Notes under the pieces: model-generated
Seen by the model: the letters and a program-made list of their open reading frames with translations, nothing else
What the model was told of the DNA's origin: nothing
Databases searched by the model: none
In this document: piece by piece, positions 22,827-34,263 of the stretch
How positions within the stretch are numbered: the first letter of the stretch is position 1
Layout: each line of letters starts with the position of its first letter
NCBI GenBank assembly: GCA_022826885.1
Contig: JAJDUB010000049.1
Coordinates: forward strand, 1-45,145
DNA length: 45,145 bases
Reading direction: 5' to 3'
Source of the DNA: Gammaproteobacteria bacterium
GTDB lineage: Bacteria > Pseudomonadota > Gammaproteobacteria > Eutrophobiales > Eutrophobiaceae
Made by a program: the position numbers and the translations under genes

Positions 22827-25358
22827 ATGACTCAACGCACGCTCCGCTCACGTGTTATAAGCATGTTTGTCGCCACAATAACCGCCGCGGTCACGAATTC
22901 TGCCGGCGCCCAGATGCTGGAAGAAATCATCGTCACGGCGCAGAAGCGCGAGCAGAACGTGCAGGACGTCGGCATAGCCATCACCGCGTTCAGTGGCGCG
23001 CAGCTCAAGGAACTGCGGATGACCGAGAGTACCGACGTCGCCTACATGAGCGCCGGCGTATTTGTATCCGGCAGTAGCGCCGGACAGACCCGCGAGTTCA
23101 CGATTCGCGGTGTCACCCAGAACGACTTCGCCGATTTTGCCGAGAACCCGAATGCTACCTACGTCGATGAAGGCTATATCGGGTTTCGCCAGGGTAACGT
23201 GTTCGCGGCTTTCGACCTCGAACGCGTCGAGATCCTGAAGGGTCCGCAAGGGACGCTGTTCGGACGTAACGCTACCGGTGGTGCGGTCGCTTACCACACC
23301 AGGAAGCCCACAGAGGAGACCGAAGGTTTTCTGGATCTGACCTACGGTCGCGAGAATACCGTCAACGTCGAAGGCGCGATCAGTGGCAGTCTCAGCGATG
23401 GAGTTCGCGCGCGGCTGTCGGGTATATATAAGTATCACGATCCCATCCTCAACAATGTCTACCCGTTGGATGCGATAGATAATCCGGCCGGCCCCGGCAG
23501 TCCGCCGTGGTTCGGCTCGGCGACCAGCGATGCAGACGACGTCTGGAACGACAATCAATGGGCGATCCGCGGCCAGTTGGAATTCGACATTACCGATAAC
23601 GCCCGGTTCCTGGTTTCCGGTTTCGCCGGGCGCGCGAAGATCAGCACCTCCCCCAACCAGCACATTGCGACCACGGGTGTGCGCATCGACAGCGATGGCG
23701 ATGGCGCGAAAGATGACACCATCAACAGTATTTTCGCTGCGGACGATCCGCTCGGTTGTGAAGTGATAGACGGCGATACCGGCGGTTGCCTGCCCATCAG
23801 CCTGACCGACGGTGAGTTCTTTCCGGGTCCCCCGCTCTACGGGCGGTCTGATGCCGTGCGTCCCGTAGTGGGCGGTGACTTCTGGGGACATATCGACCCC
23901 GACGGGGATGGTTTCGATATTTCCAGCGACATGACCTCCGATGATTTCAACCGGAATGAAACCGAAGGCGTCACCGCGAAGCTTACCTGGGATATCAACG
24001 AAGATATGACCCTGACGTCGGTTTCCCATTACATGCATTTCCTGATGCGCGAATCGATCGACGTTGAGGGTTCTCCGACCGCGCAAGGGGCCATCTCACG
24101 CGATACCACGGCCGACAACTTCGCCCAGGAGCTGCGCCTGAGCGGCCAGTTCGGCCGCGTCGACTACGTCGCCGGTCTGTACTATCTCTGGATGGAAACC
24201 AACGACCGGAACGCATTCGATTTCTCCGAGGGCGGGCCGTTGACCACCGCCCTGACGCCGTTTCTCCTCTCGTTTTTCAACCCGTTCGGCGTGGCCCCTT
24301 TTCAGCCGGGCGGCGCCCGCTACCCCGGGGCGGTCGCCTCCAACAACATCGTCGACCTGGAGACGAACTCCTACTCGATTTTCGGCCAGATGGACATCGA
24401 ACTCACGGACCAGTTTGAACTCGTTCTCGGCGCCCGGGTGGTGTTCGAAGACAAGGACTACGACTTCGTGAACGAGTTTTACGGAAACCTGGACGATTTC
24501 CGCGTCGAGTTCGACAAGCGCGTGCCGCTGGTGATCGAGTTCGCGCCGTATTCGGACAGCACCAGCGAGACATTGTGGACGGGCAAGGCCCAGCTCAATT
24601 ACCGGCCCAATGATGACTGGCTGCTGTATTTCGGAGTGAATCGCGGCGTCAAGGCCGGCAGTTTCAACGGTCCGGTGAACGCCGGGCAGGCACGGCTCGC
24701 CGACGAGCAGTTCCCCTACGATTCCGAGGTGCTGCTCGCCTACGAGGCCGGCTTCAAGGCCACGCTGTTCGGCGGCAGTACCCGGCTGAACGCCAGCGCG
24801 TACTATTATGATTATTCCGATTACCAGGCCTTTCTGTTCGTTGGTGCGTCGGGCGCTATTTTCAATAACGACGCGACTTACAAGGGCATCGAACTCGAGT
24901 TGCTCTCAAGCCCCGTCGACAACTTCACGTTCATGTTCAACGCGTCCTACATCGATGCTGAAGTCGAGGACCTTGCGGTCGCGCCGAACGTGGAGCGGGA
25001 TGTCGATCCGGCTTTCACCCCGGACCTGCAACTCAGCGGTCTGGCGCGCTACGAGTGGCCGGACTCACTGGCCGGCGGCACTGTCGCTTTGCAGGCGGAA
25101 TTTGACTATGCGGCACACCGTTACCAGAATATCCGCAACTTCGACTCGCAGAGGATGCCGTCGTACGTGATGGGCGATGTCCGGGCATACTGGACCAGCG
25201 CCGATGAGCATTGGGAACTCTCGGCGTTCGTCGAGAACGTTGCCGATGAGCGCACCTTGTTCACCGGTTTCGACTTGTCGACGCTGTGCGGGTGCACGAC
25301 GGTGGGTTACTACAAGCCGCGCTGGTGGGGGATCAGGGCACGCTATAACTATTTCTAA
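22827..25358 (+). CDS. TonB-dependent outer-membrane receptor
   Basis: An 843-residue receptor for active uptake across the outer membrane. The preferred start is ATG 22827: GGGGGAGG (22811-22818) sits 8 bases upstream and the product starts with a normal signal peptide cut near AGA-QM (28-29). A start at 22803 would place eight residues over the Shine-Dalgarno. After the cleavage site comes LEEIIVTAQKREQNVQDVGI (TonB-box region), the plug with FDLERVEILKGPQGTLFGRN, then the barrel, ending with a terminal Phe (RARYNYF). An insertion around residues 280-330 contains DSDGDGAKDD and DPDGDGFDISSD, EF-hand-like calcium loops in extracellular regions. The ligand is not recognisable; the flanking aromatic-acid transporter suggests an aromatic compound. 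Confidence 0.9.
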   Translation: MTQRTLRSRVISMFVATITAAVTNSAGAQMLEEIIVTAQKREQNVQDVGIAITAFSGAQLKELRMTESTDVAYMSAGVFVSGSSAGQTREFTIRGVTQNDFADFAENPNATYVDEGYIGFRQGNVFAAFDLERVEILKGPQGTLFGRNATGGAVAYHTRKPTEETEGFLDLTYGRENTVNVEGAISGSLSDGVRARLSGIYKYHDPILNNVYPLDAIDNPAGPGSPPWFGSATSDADDVWNDNQWAIRGQLEFDITDNARFLVSGFAGRAKISTSPNQHIATTGVRIDSDGDGAKDDTINSIFAADDPLGCEVIDGDTGGCLPISLTDGEFFPGPPLYGRSDAVRPVVGGDFWGHIDPDGDGFDISSDMTSDDFNRNETEGVTAKLTWDINEDMTLTSVSHYMHFLMRESIDVEGSPTAQGAISRDTTADNFAQELRLSGQFGRVDYVAGLYYLWMETNDRNAFDFSEGGPLTTALTPFLLSFFNPFGVAPFQPGGARYPGAVASNNIVDLETNSYSIFGQMDIELTDQFELVLGARVVFEDKDYDFVNEFYGNLDDFRVEFDKRVPLVIEFAPYSDSTSETLWTGKAQLNYRPNDDWLLYFGVNRGVKAGSFNGPVNAGQARLADEQFPYDSEVLLAYEAGFKATLFGGSTRLNASAYYYDYSDYQAFLFVGASGAIFNNDATYKGIELELLSSPVDNFTFMFNASYIDAEVEDLAVAPNVERDVDPAFTPDLQLSGLARYEWPDSLAGGTVALQAEFDYAAHRYQNIRNFDSQRMPSYVMGDVRAYWTSADEHWELSAFVENVADERTLFTGFDLSTLCGCTTVGYYKPRWWGIRARYNYF

Positions 25359-25366
25359 TCCAGGCG

Positions 25367-26374
25367 ATGGGTATTCTTGTAGACGGTGTCTGGCATTCGG
25401 GCGATCATCACGAAACGGAAGAGCACGGTGGAAAATTTGTCCGCAAGGACAGTACGTTTCGAAGCTGGGTGACTCCGGACGGAGCGGCCGGACCGAGCGG
25501 TGAGGACGGGTTTCCGGCCGAACCCGGGCGTTACCACCTTTATGTGGTTACTGCTTGCCCGTGGGCACACCGCACGTTGATTGTGCGGCGCTTGAAAGGA
25601 TTGGAAGACGCGGTCTCAGTGACGCGCATGGTCCCCGAGATGACTGAGAACGGATGGTGCTTTGCCGAACCAGGCGCCGAGCCGCGGGCAGAGCCGGATC
25701 CGCTCTACGGTGCGAAACATCTCTACCAGATTTATTTGCGCGCGGATCCGAAATGCAGCGCGCGTCCGACCGTTCCGGTGCTTTGGGACAAGCAGCGGGA
25801 GACGATCGTCAACAACGAATCTTCCGAAATTCTGCGCATGTTCAACAGCGCCTTTAATGACTTTGCCGGTAATCCCGATCTTGACCTGTATCCGGAAGAA
25901 CTACGCAAAGACATCGACGAACTGAACGCTGAAATATACACAAACGTAAACAATGGCGTTTACCAGTGCGGATTCTCAACGACCCAGGATGCATACGACG
26001 AAGCTGTATCTGCCTTGTTTGCAACCCTGGATAAGGTGGAGGCGCGTCTCGACGGCCGGCGCTATTTGATCGGCGATCGCCTGACAGAGGCCGATTGGCG
26101 ACTCTATACCACACTGCTGCGCTTCGATGCTGCATATTTCAGTTTCTTCAAATGTAACTTGCGGCGTATCGCGGATTATCCGAATTTGAGCAACTACCTG
26201 CGGGAGCTGTATCAAATCGACGGGATCGCGGAACTTCTGGATATCGAAGACGCGAAACGCCAGTACTACTCGCTGGAAAGAGCATGGTACGGCCGTCCCG
26301 CGATCGTGCCGCGCGGACCGGTACAGGACCTTACCGCTCCTCACAACAGGCAACGCCTGCCGGCCGCGGCTTAA
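25367..26374 (+). CDS. yqjG: glutathionyl-hydroquinone reductase (xi-class GST)
   Basis: A 335-residue xi-class glutathione transferase that uses a catalytic Cys to remove glutathione from glutathionyl-hydroquinones, giving hydroquinone and GSSG. The thioredoxin-like N-terminal domain has the CPWAH motif with Cys64 (TACPWAHRT), preceded by the family FRSWVTPDG segment. The C-terminal helical domain shows RPTVPVLWD, IVNNESSEI, NNGVYQCGF and LIGDRLTEADWRLYTTLLRFD, all conserved in YqjG/ECM4. Members such as PcpF maintain aromatic (chlorinated phenol) degradation. It begins 8 bp after the TonB receptor stop and is surely co-transcribed with it. Confidence 0.95.
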   Translation: MGILVDGVWHSGDHHETEEHGGKFVRKDSTFRSWVTPDGAAGPSGEDGFPAEPGRYHLYVVTACPWAHRTLIVRRLKGLEDAVSVTRMVPEMTENGWCFAEPGAEPRAEPDPLYGAKHLYQIYLRADPKCSARPTVPVLWDKQRETIVNNESSEILRMFNSAFNDFAGNPDLDLYPEELRKDIDELNAEIYTNVNNGVYQCGFSTTQDAYDEAVSALFATLDKVEARLDGRRYLIGDRLTEADWRLYTTLLRFDAAYFSFFKCNLRRIADYPNLSNYLRELYQIDGIAELLDIEDAKRQYYSLERAWYGRPAIVPRGPVQDLTAPHNRQRLPAAA

Positions 26375-26395
26375 GCCCGGCCGCCGGACACTTTT

Positions 26396-26725
26396 CTATT
26401 TTTGTTTTTTGCGGGCCTGAAGGCGGGAACCCTCACGCTTGATCTCAAAGATATCGATACATTGCGGTCCGGCGTTCACGCCTTTGCCGGAAGCAAGATT
26501 GAATATGAAGCCGTGGAGTGAGCAGCGGAGCATTTTGCCATTACCCATGATTACGCCGCGGCGGACAAAATCGCCGTCCTTATGTGGACACAATCGCTGG
26601 GCGCCACGGTAATCATCACCGATTTGGAAAATGACGATGTCTTCACCGTCAACCGTGGCTGCTACCGGGAACTCCGACTCCTCCGCGTCGATCTCCCGGA
26701 GATCATACCACTCTCCTTCACCCAT
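26396..26725 (-). CDS. Rieske-type [2Fe-2S] ferredoxin-like protein
   Basis: A 109-residue single-domain Rieske protein, an electron carrier. The two cluster-binding boxes are RLCPHKDGDF (Cys46, His48) and LRCSLHGFIF (Cys68, His71), with the usual 20-odd residues between them. The length is that of ferredoxin components of oxygenases or NirD-like proteins. No oxygenase alpha subunit or reductase is in the window. It starts 14 bp after the upstream amidohydrolase stop and seems to be the last gene of that operon. The next 21 bp separates it from the convergent GST gene. Confidence 0.88.
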   Translation of the reverse strand: MGEGEWYDLREIDAEESEFPVAATVDGEDIVIFQIGDDYRGAQRLCPHKDGDFVRRGVIMGNGKMLRCSLHGFIFNLASGKGVNAGPQCIDIFEIKREGSRLQARKKQK

Positions 26726-26739
26726 TCTAAACGCTTTGC

Positions 26740-28233
26740 CTAGGCTGCCGCCCGGACTCCGCCTCCCACCTGCTGGATTCGGTCCATGGCAAAGCCGCGT
26801 TCAATACGGGTAAGAAATAATCCGATCTGGTAAGTGAACGGTTCTTCCAGGAAACATTTATAGGTGGCCGTCAAGGCGTCCGCAAGCGGCAAGCCGACTT
26901 TGTCGCATGTCCCGTAGAAACATTGCTGGACCCGGGTGGCAATATCGAGATCAACCGTTGTATGGTCCCAATTTAACCGGCCAAGATCAGCAGCCAGCGC
27001 GTCCAGGAAGGCCTTTTGGCCAGGTACCAGGGTGGCGGCCCGTTGCGGAATAATGTCTTCATCGATCATCGGCAGCCAGTTGCGTTCGTTGCGGGCCAGG
27101 GTGACATCGCAGTCGTAGCGCACACCGCGTTTGAATGCCATCACCGGCAAGATCTGGCGGTCGCTGTTGCGGGTTTGTTGCTCACAATCTTCCAGTTCAA
27201 AATCGCCGTCTTCGATTTTCATCACGCTGACATCCGCCGGTCTCCCAACAGCCAGGCTGCCTGCATGGTCATCAATGCCGATGGCGCGAGCCGGCGCGAT
27301 GGTGATGCATTCGATGATTTTTTCAAGCTCGATTCCAAGTGCCAGAATGCAGGTCAGCACATTAGTGAAGGAGTACACCGGGTGCATTACGTTGAATTGT
27401 TGCAAGTCTGAGCTGATGGTGTGAAACAGCAAGTCCTGGGCGATGGCTTTTTCAGCTATATCAAAAGAAAAATTTGTTGAGCCCATGCCGATATCGAATA
27501 AGACCCCGCGCTTCTGAGCGGCCCGGACTTCACGCCGGATTTTACCGTCCTCGTCCAATATCGTGCCGGGATTGCCATGATATATATGTGTAATCATGTC
27601 ACCGCGCTCAGCGACCTCGAAGGCAGGCCCGGTAGTGTCGCGCCTGGGTGCAACCTGAAAGTCACCGATATGGGTATAGGTAGGCAACTCGAGAATCTGA
27701 GCTGCGCCTTTGCCCAATCGCAGCGGCCCCCAATCATGGTCGCCGAAGGCGCCGAGCTTCAAATAAGCAAATGTGTCACGGTCCTCATTGACGATGTCGA
27801 GCCAGGCCGCCATATCCCATGAGCCTAAAGTGCGGACATCACCTTCAATATAGGCCGAGGTGATGATACCCAGCGGCCGCACATACGGGCCACAATACAG
27901 ATCGGTAACGGTGGCATCGGTCATCAATGCCTTGAATTCCGGGAAGGTGCCAAAACCAGGTCCGCCGGCATCAACAAACGTCGTGACACCCCCATAGATC
28001 CCGATGTAATCGGGATAGGCGAAGCCGAGGTCGCCATAGGCATGCACGTGTATGTCAACCCAACCAGGGGTGACGATCAGACCGGAGACATCAACAACGT
28101 CGGCATCTGTGCTTAACTCTGAAGCACCAATGGCGGCGATCTTGCCGTCAGTAATAGTGAGATCGGTAAACCTGTCCAGACCCTGCGCCGGATCGATTAT
28201 CCGACCCCCGCGTAATATGGTGGATTGAGACAT
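26740..28233 (-). CDS. amidohydrolase (cyclic-amidohydrolase/D-aminoacylase-like)
   Basis: A 497-residue metal-dependent amidohydrolase with the D-hydantoinase/dihydroorotase layout. Motifs: first metal pair His62/His64 in VDIHVHAYGDLG, candidate carboxylated Lys159 (FAYLKLGAFG), His188 (TYTHIGDF), His216/His219 (ITHIYHG) and Asp276 (TISSDLQQ). Residues about 1-55 and 325-350 form the small beta-sandwich domain (PADVSVMKIEDG). Residues about 390-497 are an extra C-terminal extension with no recognised motif. The substrate is unknown; candidates are cyclic imides, hydantoins or N-acyl amides. It precedes the Rieske gene by 14 bp and follows the 570-residue amidohydrolase by 89 bp. Confidence 0.82.
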   Translation of the reverse strand: MSQSTILRGGRIIDPAQGLDRFTDLTITDGKIAAIGASELSTDADVVDVSGLIVTPGWVDIHVHAYGDLGFAYPDYIGIYGGVTTFVDAGGPGFGTFPEFKALMTDATVTDLYCGPYVRPLGIITSAYIEGDVRTLGSWDMAAWLDIVNEDRDTFAYLKLGAFGDHDWGPLRLGKGAAQILELPTYTHIGDFQVAPRRDTTGPAFEVAERGDMITHIYHGNPGTILDEDGKIRREVRAAQKRGVLFDIGMGSTNFSFDIAEKAIAQDLLFHTISSDLQQFNVMHPVYSFTNVLTCILALGIELEKIIECITIAPARAIGIDDHAGSLAVGRPADVSVMKIEDGDFELEDCEQQTRNSDRQILPVMAFKRGVRYDCDVTLARNERNWLPMIDEDIIPQRAATLVPGQKAFLDALAADLGRLNWDHTTVDLDIATRVQQCFYGTCDKVGLPLADALTATYKCFLEEPFTYQIGLFLTRIERGFAMDRIQQVGGGVRAAA

Positions 28234-28322
28234 GGAGCAACTCCCCCTTAACGGACCGGTTAATCAGTATAGAAGTTGTTTGCAACGAAGTCGAGCACTT
28301 TGTTATGGATTTACCTGCGTAG

Positions 28323-30035
28323 TCAAATCGATGGAATACCAGGTTTTTCCAACAAACCCGCATCGTGCACGATGCGACCGTCAACCATCGTCAATACCGG
28401 TGTCAGTTGAGGCAAAAGTTCTATGTCACAGGTCAGCGGATTGGCATCGAGGACCATAAACTCCGCCGCCATGCCCGGTGCAATGACTCCCCGATTGTCT
28501 TCTTCCCAGTTAATGTAATGGGGACTTTGACAGCAGATGCGCAATACTTCCTCACGCTCCAGACGAGAATTACCCAGATGTTGTTGTCCGGTTTCATCCC
28601 AGCGTACCAGCGCTTCCCAGGCGGTGAAAAACATCGAGGGGGGTACATTGTCCGTGCCCAGTGCCACAGGGATGCCTGCATCGAGCACCTCGCGAATGGG
28701 GCAGGCGTCCTGGCCCAGACGGAGTTCAGCCGCATGTGAATAAATGAATGACGGCGTCATGGTAATGATCAATCCAAGATCCCGAACCCTGCGAAGTTGT
28801 TGTGCGCTTGCATTGATCATGTGAAAGCCAACGCAGCGTAAATCTCTGATCGGCGCCTGCTTATCAATTTGCTCGAGCATGTCAAGGGTGCCGTCAACAC
28901 TATGATAGGGTGGGTGTATGGCAATCAGGAAATTCAATCGCAGCTTCCGTTTCGCGGCTTCAATGCCGATTTCAACAAATTCTGAAGTTGTAATACCCTG
29001 GTCGAAATTTCCGGCCCATTGGACATAGGGATAATCCCTTGCGATGATTGCAGCTATCTTTGGGTCGGTATGATCGAGGGTAACGCCGGAGACACGAAAA
29101 TTGCCGCTCGCCATACCGCGGCCACCTGCCGAAGGCGCCCATTGATCCAGAAGATCAATAAGCCGGCTGCGATTCATATAAGAGGAAGGGAGGCTCACTG
29201 CTGCAGACATGCGAACCGAGAGTTCACCCTGCTCATCAATTTCCCGATAGGCGCGTAATAACTCGGGTGTAAGACCATGTGCCTCGTATGCTGATGTTGT
29301 ACCTGAACTGCTGTAAATTTCAGAGCTGCGGCGCACCGATTCCAGCCGATCTTCATAGGTAAAGCGGGGAACATTACGAAACAATGTGTACTCGAGTATG
29401 GAAGTCCGGTTGGTTTCAAGGAAGAGACCGGTTGGCAAACCACCGGGGTCACGGACAATCTTTATATTATAGGGGTCGACTGAAGCAGCGGTAATATCAC
29501 AGCGGCGCAAGGCTTCACTGTTGGCAACTGCCGGAAAGGGAGGACGGGCCCACCAACCCCAGACGCCGCGAATGAAAACCGGATTATCGGGTGCGACTTC
29601 GTCCAGATCATAACGATTGGGAAAACGTCCTTCCTTAAGCATTGAGGGATTATTTACATAGTCGAAAGGCGGTCCACCCATGGGCATGAAGACGAGCCAC
29701 TCCCCCGGCTTTGCCCTGGTTGCCGCTTCTGCAACACGCTCGACAATTGCTGAAACCGAATTGGCGCCAATCAGTGACGCACCACCCAGGGTCTTTAACC
29801 CTTCCCGATCCATGTGAGGGTGGGTGTCAAAGAACCCGGGCAGGAGTGTTCGACCCTGCAAATTTATCCGGCGGGTGTCCGGGGCAACGCGTGCTTCCAG
29901 ATCTGCAGTTTTACCTACCGCCGCGATCTTTGAACCACGTACTGCCACCGCTTCGCTTATACTGGATACACTGTCGAGGGTGATAATATTTCCATTGGAC
30001 AGGAGCAGATCAGCACGCAAGGTTGAACCTGTCAT
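28323..30035 (-). CDS. amidohydrolase, YtcJ-like
   Basis: A 570-residue amidohydrolase 3 (YtcJ) family protein. After an N-terminal beta-sandwich (LLLSNGNIITLDS, then GRTLLPGFFDTHPHM) the first metal pair is His72/His74. Later motifs are GWWARPPFP, NFLIAIHPPYHSVDGTLD, GFHMINASAQ, and the C-terminal IPVALGTDNVPPS with the catalytic Asp, then GVIAPGMAAEFMVLD. There is no signal peptide. It starts 7 bp after katG ends, so it belongs to the same transcript. The amide or ester it cleaves is unknown. It is distinct from the next gene; the two families share only the TIM-barrel fold. Confidence 0.82.
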   Translation of the reverse strand: MTGSTLRADLLLSNGNIITLDSVSSISEAVAVRGSKIAAVGKTADLEARVAPDTRRINLQGRTLLPGFFDTHPHMDREGLKTLGGASLIGANSVSAIVERVAEAATRAKPGEWLVFMPMGGPPFDYVNNPSMLKEGRFPNRYDLDEVAPDNPVFIRGVWGWWARPPFPAVANSEALRRCDITAASVDPYNIKIVRDPGGLPTGLFLETNRTSILEYTLFRNVPRFTYEDRLESVRRSSEIYSSSGTTSAYEAHGLTPELLRAYREIDEQGELSVRMSAAVSLPSSYMNRSRLIDLLDQWAPSAGGRGMASGNFRVSGVTLDHTDPKIAAIIARDYPYVQWAGNFDQGITTSEFVEIGIEAAKRKLRLNFLIAIHPPYHSVDGTLDMLEQIDKQAPIRDLRCVGFHMINASAQQLRRVRDLGLIITMTPSFIYSHAAELRLGQDACPIREVLDAGIPVALGTDNVPPSMFFTAWEALVRWDETGQQHLGNSRLEREEVLRICCQSPHYINWEEDNRGVIAPGMAAEFMVLDANPLTCDIELLPQLTPVLTMVDGRIVHDAGLLEKPGIPSI

Positions 30036-30042
30036 CTTGAGA

Positions 30043-32241
<2,199 letters not shown>

Positions 32242-32352
32242 TTACTCCTCCACGTGACATGATCAGGGAAACCCTGGTTTAATCAGTGCTTAAAAGGTTT
32301 GACAAACAATGCTTTCGCGCTTAACTCTTAGGCAAATATTGGACGTTAAAGT

Positions 32353-32967
32353 TCATCGTGCCGGGGAGAGAGAACACTGCCCGCGATCCGGGTTCGGTTC
32401 GACCTCGGGCAGGTCGAGAATGCGCTTTAATTCATCGGCGCCGCCTACATAGTTCCCGTCGAGCCAGATCTGCGGCACGGTGACCGGGGTTTTGGGGCCG
32501 ATGATCGGTTTTACCCTCGCCAGCATTTCATACAGCGCCCGGGGATCCTTGACGACGTCGTGGTACCGATAGTCGACACCCGCCTGTTCCAGGTATCCCT
32601 TGGCGCGCACGCAGTGGGGGCAGGTGGCCTTGCCGTAAGCGTGGTTACCCTGTATCGGTGAGTTGCCTGTTGCTTCCTCAATAACCGACTGGGTCAGTAC
32701 GCCCCGGTTCAATGCCGCTCCCTGGGATATGATCCTGCCGTTTACCAGTACAATCGGGGCATGCCAGCCTCCTTTGGGCAGGGGCTTCCACCATTCCGTG
32801 AGCCAGTCGCGCATGTCGAGTTCGACATCTATACCTGTCAGGTCCGTATCGATACAGTCCTGGATAATGTCCTTGGTCAAGGCGCATTCCCCGCAGGGGA
32901 TATTGACCTTGAAAGGGCCCCAGGCGCCGGCCCAGCGGAATACGGTGATGTTTACCGGGTTGGTCAT
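32353..32967 (-). CDS. two-domain glutaredoxin-like protein
   Basis: A 204-residue redox protein with two thiol motifs. The first domain (about 5-95) carries a CGEC motif (25-28 in NIPCGECALTKD) followed by a helix and the beta strands APIVLVNGRIISQG. The second (108-190) is a recognisable glutaredoxin with CPHC (116-119), the cis-Pro segment TVPQIWLDG and the GSH-binding GGADEL. N-terminal extension plus glutaredoxin is an uncommon layout. It likely reduces disulfides or glutathione mixed disulfides. It starts 25 bp after glcF, with AGGAG upstream, and precedes katG. Whether it helps maintain the GlcF Fe-S clusters is speculation. Confidence 0.75.
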   Translation of the reverse strand: MTNPVNITVFRWAGAWGPFKVNIPCGECALTKDIIQDCIDTDLTGIDVELDMRDWLTEWWKPLPKGGWHAPIVLVNGRIISQGAALNRGVLTQSVIEEATGNSPIQGNHAYGKATCPHCVRAKGYLEQAGVDYRYHDVVKDPRALYEMLARVKPIIGPKTPVTVPQIWLDGNYVGGADELKRILDLPEVEPNPDRGQCSLSPAR

Positions 32968-32992
32968 GGTTCACTCCTGATTATTTTGATAA

Positions 32993-34261
32993 TCAAAACG
33001 GTTTGGGGCCGCCTGTTGCCCAGTCAAGCAGTTCTGCCGTATGCACAAAAGGGACATCGGTGAACTGCCGCAGGTGCATCATGCAGGCCATGTTGCCGCT
33101 GGCTACAACGTCTACGTCTGCCTGTTCGATATAGACCGCTTTTCTTTCTCCCAGTTCAGCGGCGATCGCCGGTTGCAGGATATTATAGGTGCCGGCCGAG
33201 CCGCAGCACATATATTTTTCCGGCAGTTCCTTTACGTTGAAGCCGGCTTGCCGCAACAGGGTCAGTGGTTGTGAGTCGATTTTCTGGCCGTGTTGCATGG
33301 AACAGGGACTCTGGTAGACGACCCGGACCTGCTCCACGTCGCCGTTGTTGGTCATGTCATGGTGGTCGGATAAAAATTCCGCTATATCCCGGGTCATCCC
33401 GCTGATTCTACCGGCATCTGCCGCCAGGGACTCGTCATTACGGAACAGGTGGCCGTAGTCCTTGAGCATGGTGCCGCAGCCGGAGGCATTGACGATCAAT
33501 GCCTCGAGCCCGTGTTCATCAACGTGTTCTATCCAGTCAGTGATGTTTTGCCGGAAGCGTTTTTCCGCCAGGGCCTCTTTACCCAGGTGGTGTTCGACCG
33601 CCCCGCAGCAGGCCGGTTCCGACAGCAGGTGAACGCGCCAGCCCCGGCGCTCCAGCAGGCGGATACTGGCTGAATTGATATCCCCGCCTATTACCTGTTG
33701 TACGCAACCGGCGACGAGGCCCACAGCTTTTCCGGTCAAATCCTGGGTTCCTCCATTTTGCTTCAGCTTTGCGCGTGCCGATGGGGTCCGAAGATTTAGT
33801 GCGCCCTGGAAGCGTCCGGGAAGCAGCCACCTGATGGGCAAGAGCAGCCTGGAGAAGATCAGCAGCAACCGGAACCTGGCCGGGTTGGGCAGGGTCATTG
33901 CCAGCAGGCGCCGGAACAGCCTGTCCCGGAACGGGCGCCTGAATTTTTTTTCGATATAGCTGCGTCCTGCATCAACCAGGTGCATGTAATTGACGCTGGA
34001 GGGGCAGGTAGTCATGCAGGACAGGCACGAGAGGCACCTGTCGATGTGGCTGACTATTTTTTCGGAAGGTGTTTCATCGTGCTCCAGCAGGTTTTTCAGC
34101 AGGTAGATGCGGCCCCGCGGACCGTCCAGTTCATCGCCAAGCAGTTTGAAGGTAGGGCAGGTGGAGTTGCAGAAACCGCAATGCACGCATTTACGCAGGA
34201 TGCTGTTGGCCTCGTCCAGCCCGGGGTCTGTCAGTTGTGCGGCGGTGAATTCGGTGCGCAT
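32993..34261 (-). CDS. glcF: glycolate oxidase iron-sulfur subunit
   Basis: GlcF passes electrons from glycolate oxidation to the respiratory chain. The 422-residue protein has two 4Fe-4S motifs: CVHCGFCNSTCP (Cys25, 28, 31, 35) and CLSCLSCMTTCP (Cys76, 79, 82, 86). Two CCG-type heterodisulfide-reductase-like domains follow: SEPACCGAVEHH (about 212-226) and YMCCGSAGTYN (about 349-359). The start ATG is 2 bp after the glcE stop, so it is translated with glcE. It is the third subunit gene of the glc set. Confidence 0.95.
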   Translation of the reverse strand: MRTEFTAAQLTDPGLDEANSILRKCVHCGFCNSTCPTFKLLGDELDGPRGRIYLLKNLLEHDETPSEKIVSHIDRCLSCLSCMTTCPSSVNYMHLVDAGRSYIEKKFRRPFRDRLFRRLLAMTLPNPARFRLLLIFSRLLLPIRWLLPGRFQGALNLRTPSARAKLKQNGGTQDLTGKAVGLVAGCVQQVIGGDINSASIRLLERRGWRVHLLSEPACCGAVEHHLGKEALAEKRFRQNITDWIEHVDEHGLEALIVNASGCGTMLKDYGHLFRNDESLAADAGRISGMTRDIAEFLSDHHDMTNNGDVEQVRVVYQSPCSMQHGQKIDSQPLTLLRQAGFNVKELPEKYMCCGSAGTYNILQPAIAAELGERKAVYIEQADVDVVASGNMACMMHLRQFTDVPFVHTAELLDWATGGPKPF

Positions 34262-34263
34262 TG

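Noticed and set aside
22848-24086. 412-residue open frame on the minus strand
   Set aside because: It is the mirror of the TonB receptor gene and shows no recognisable domain or plausible start signal.
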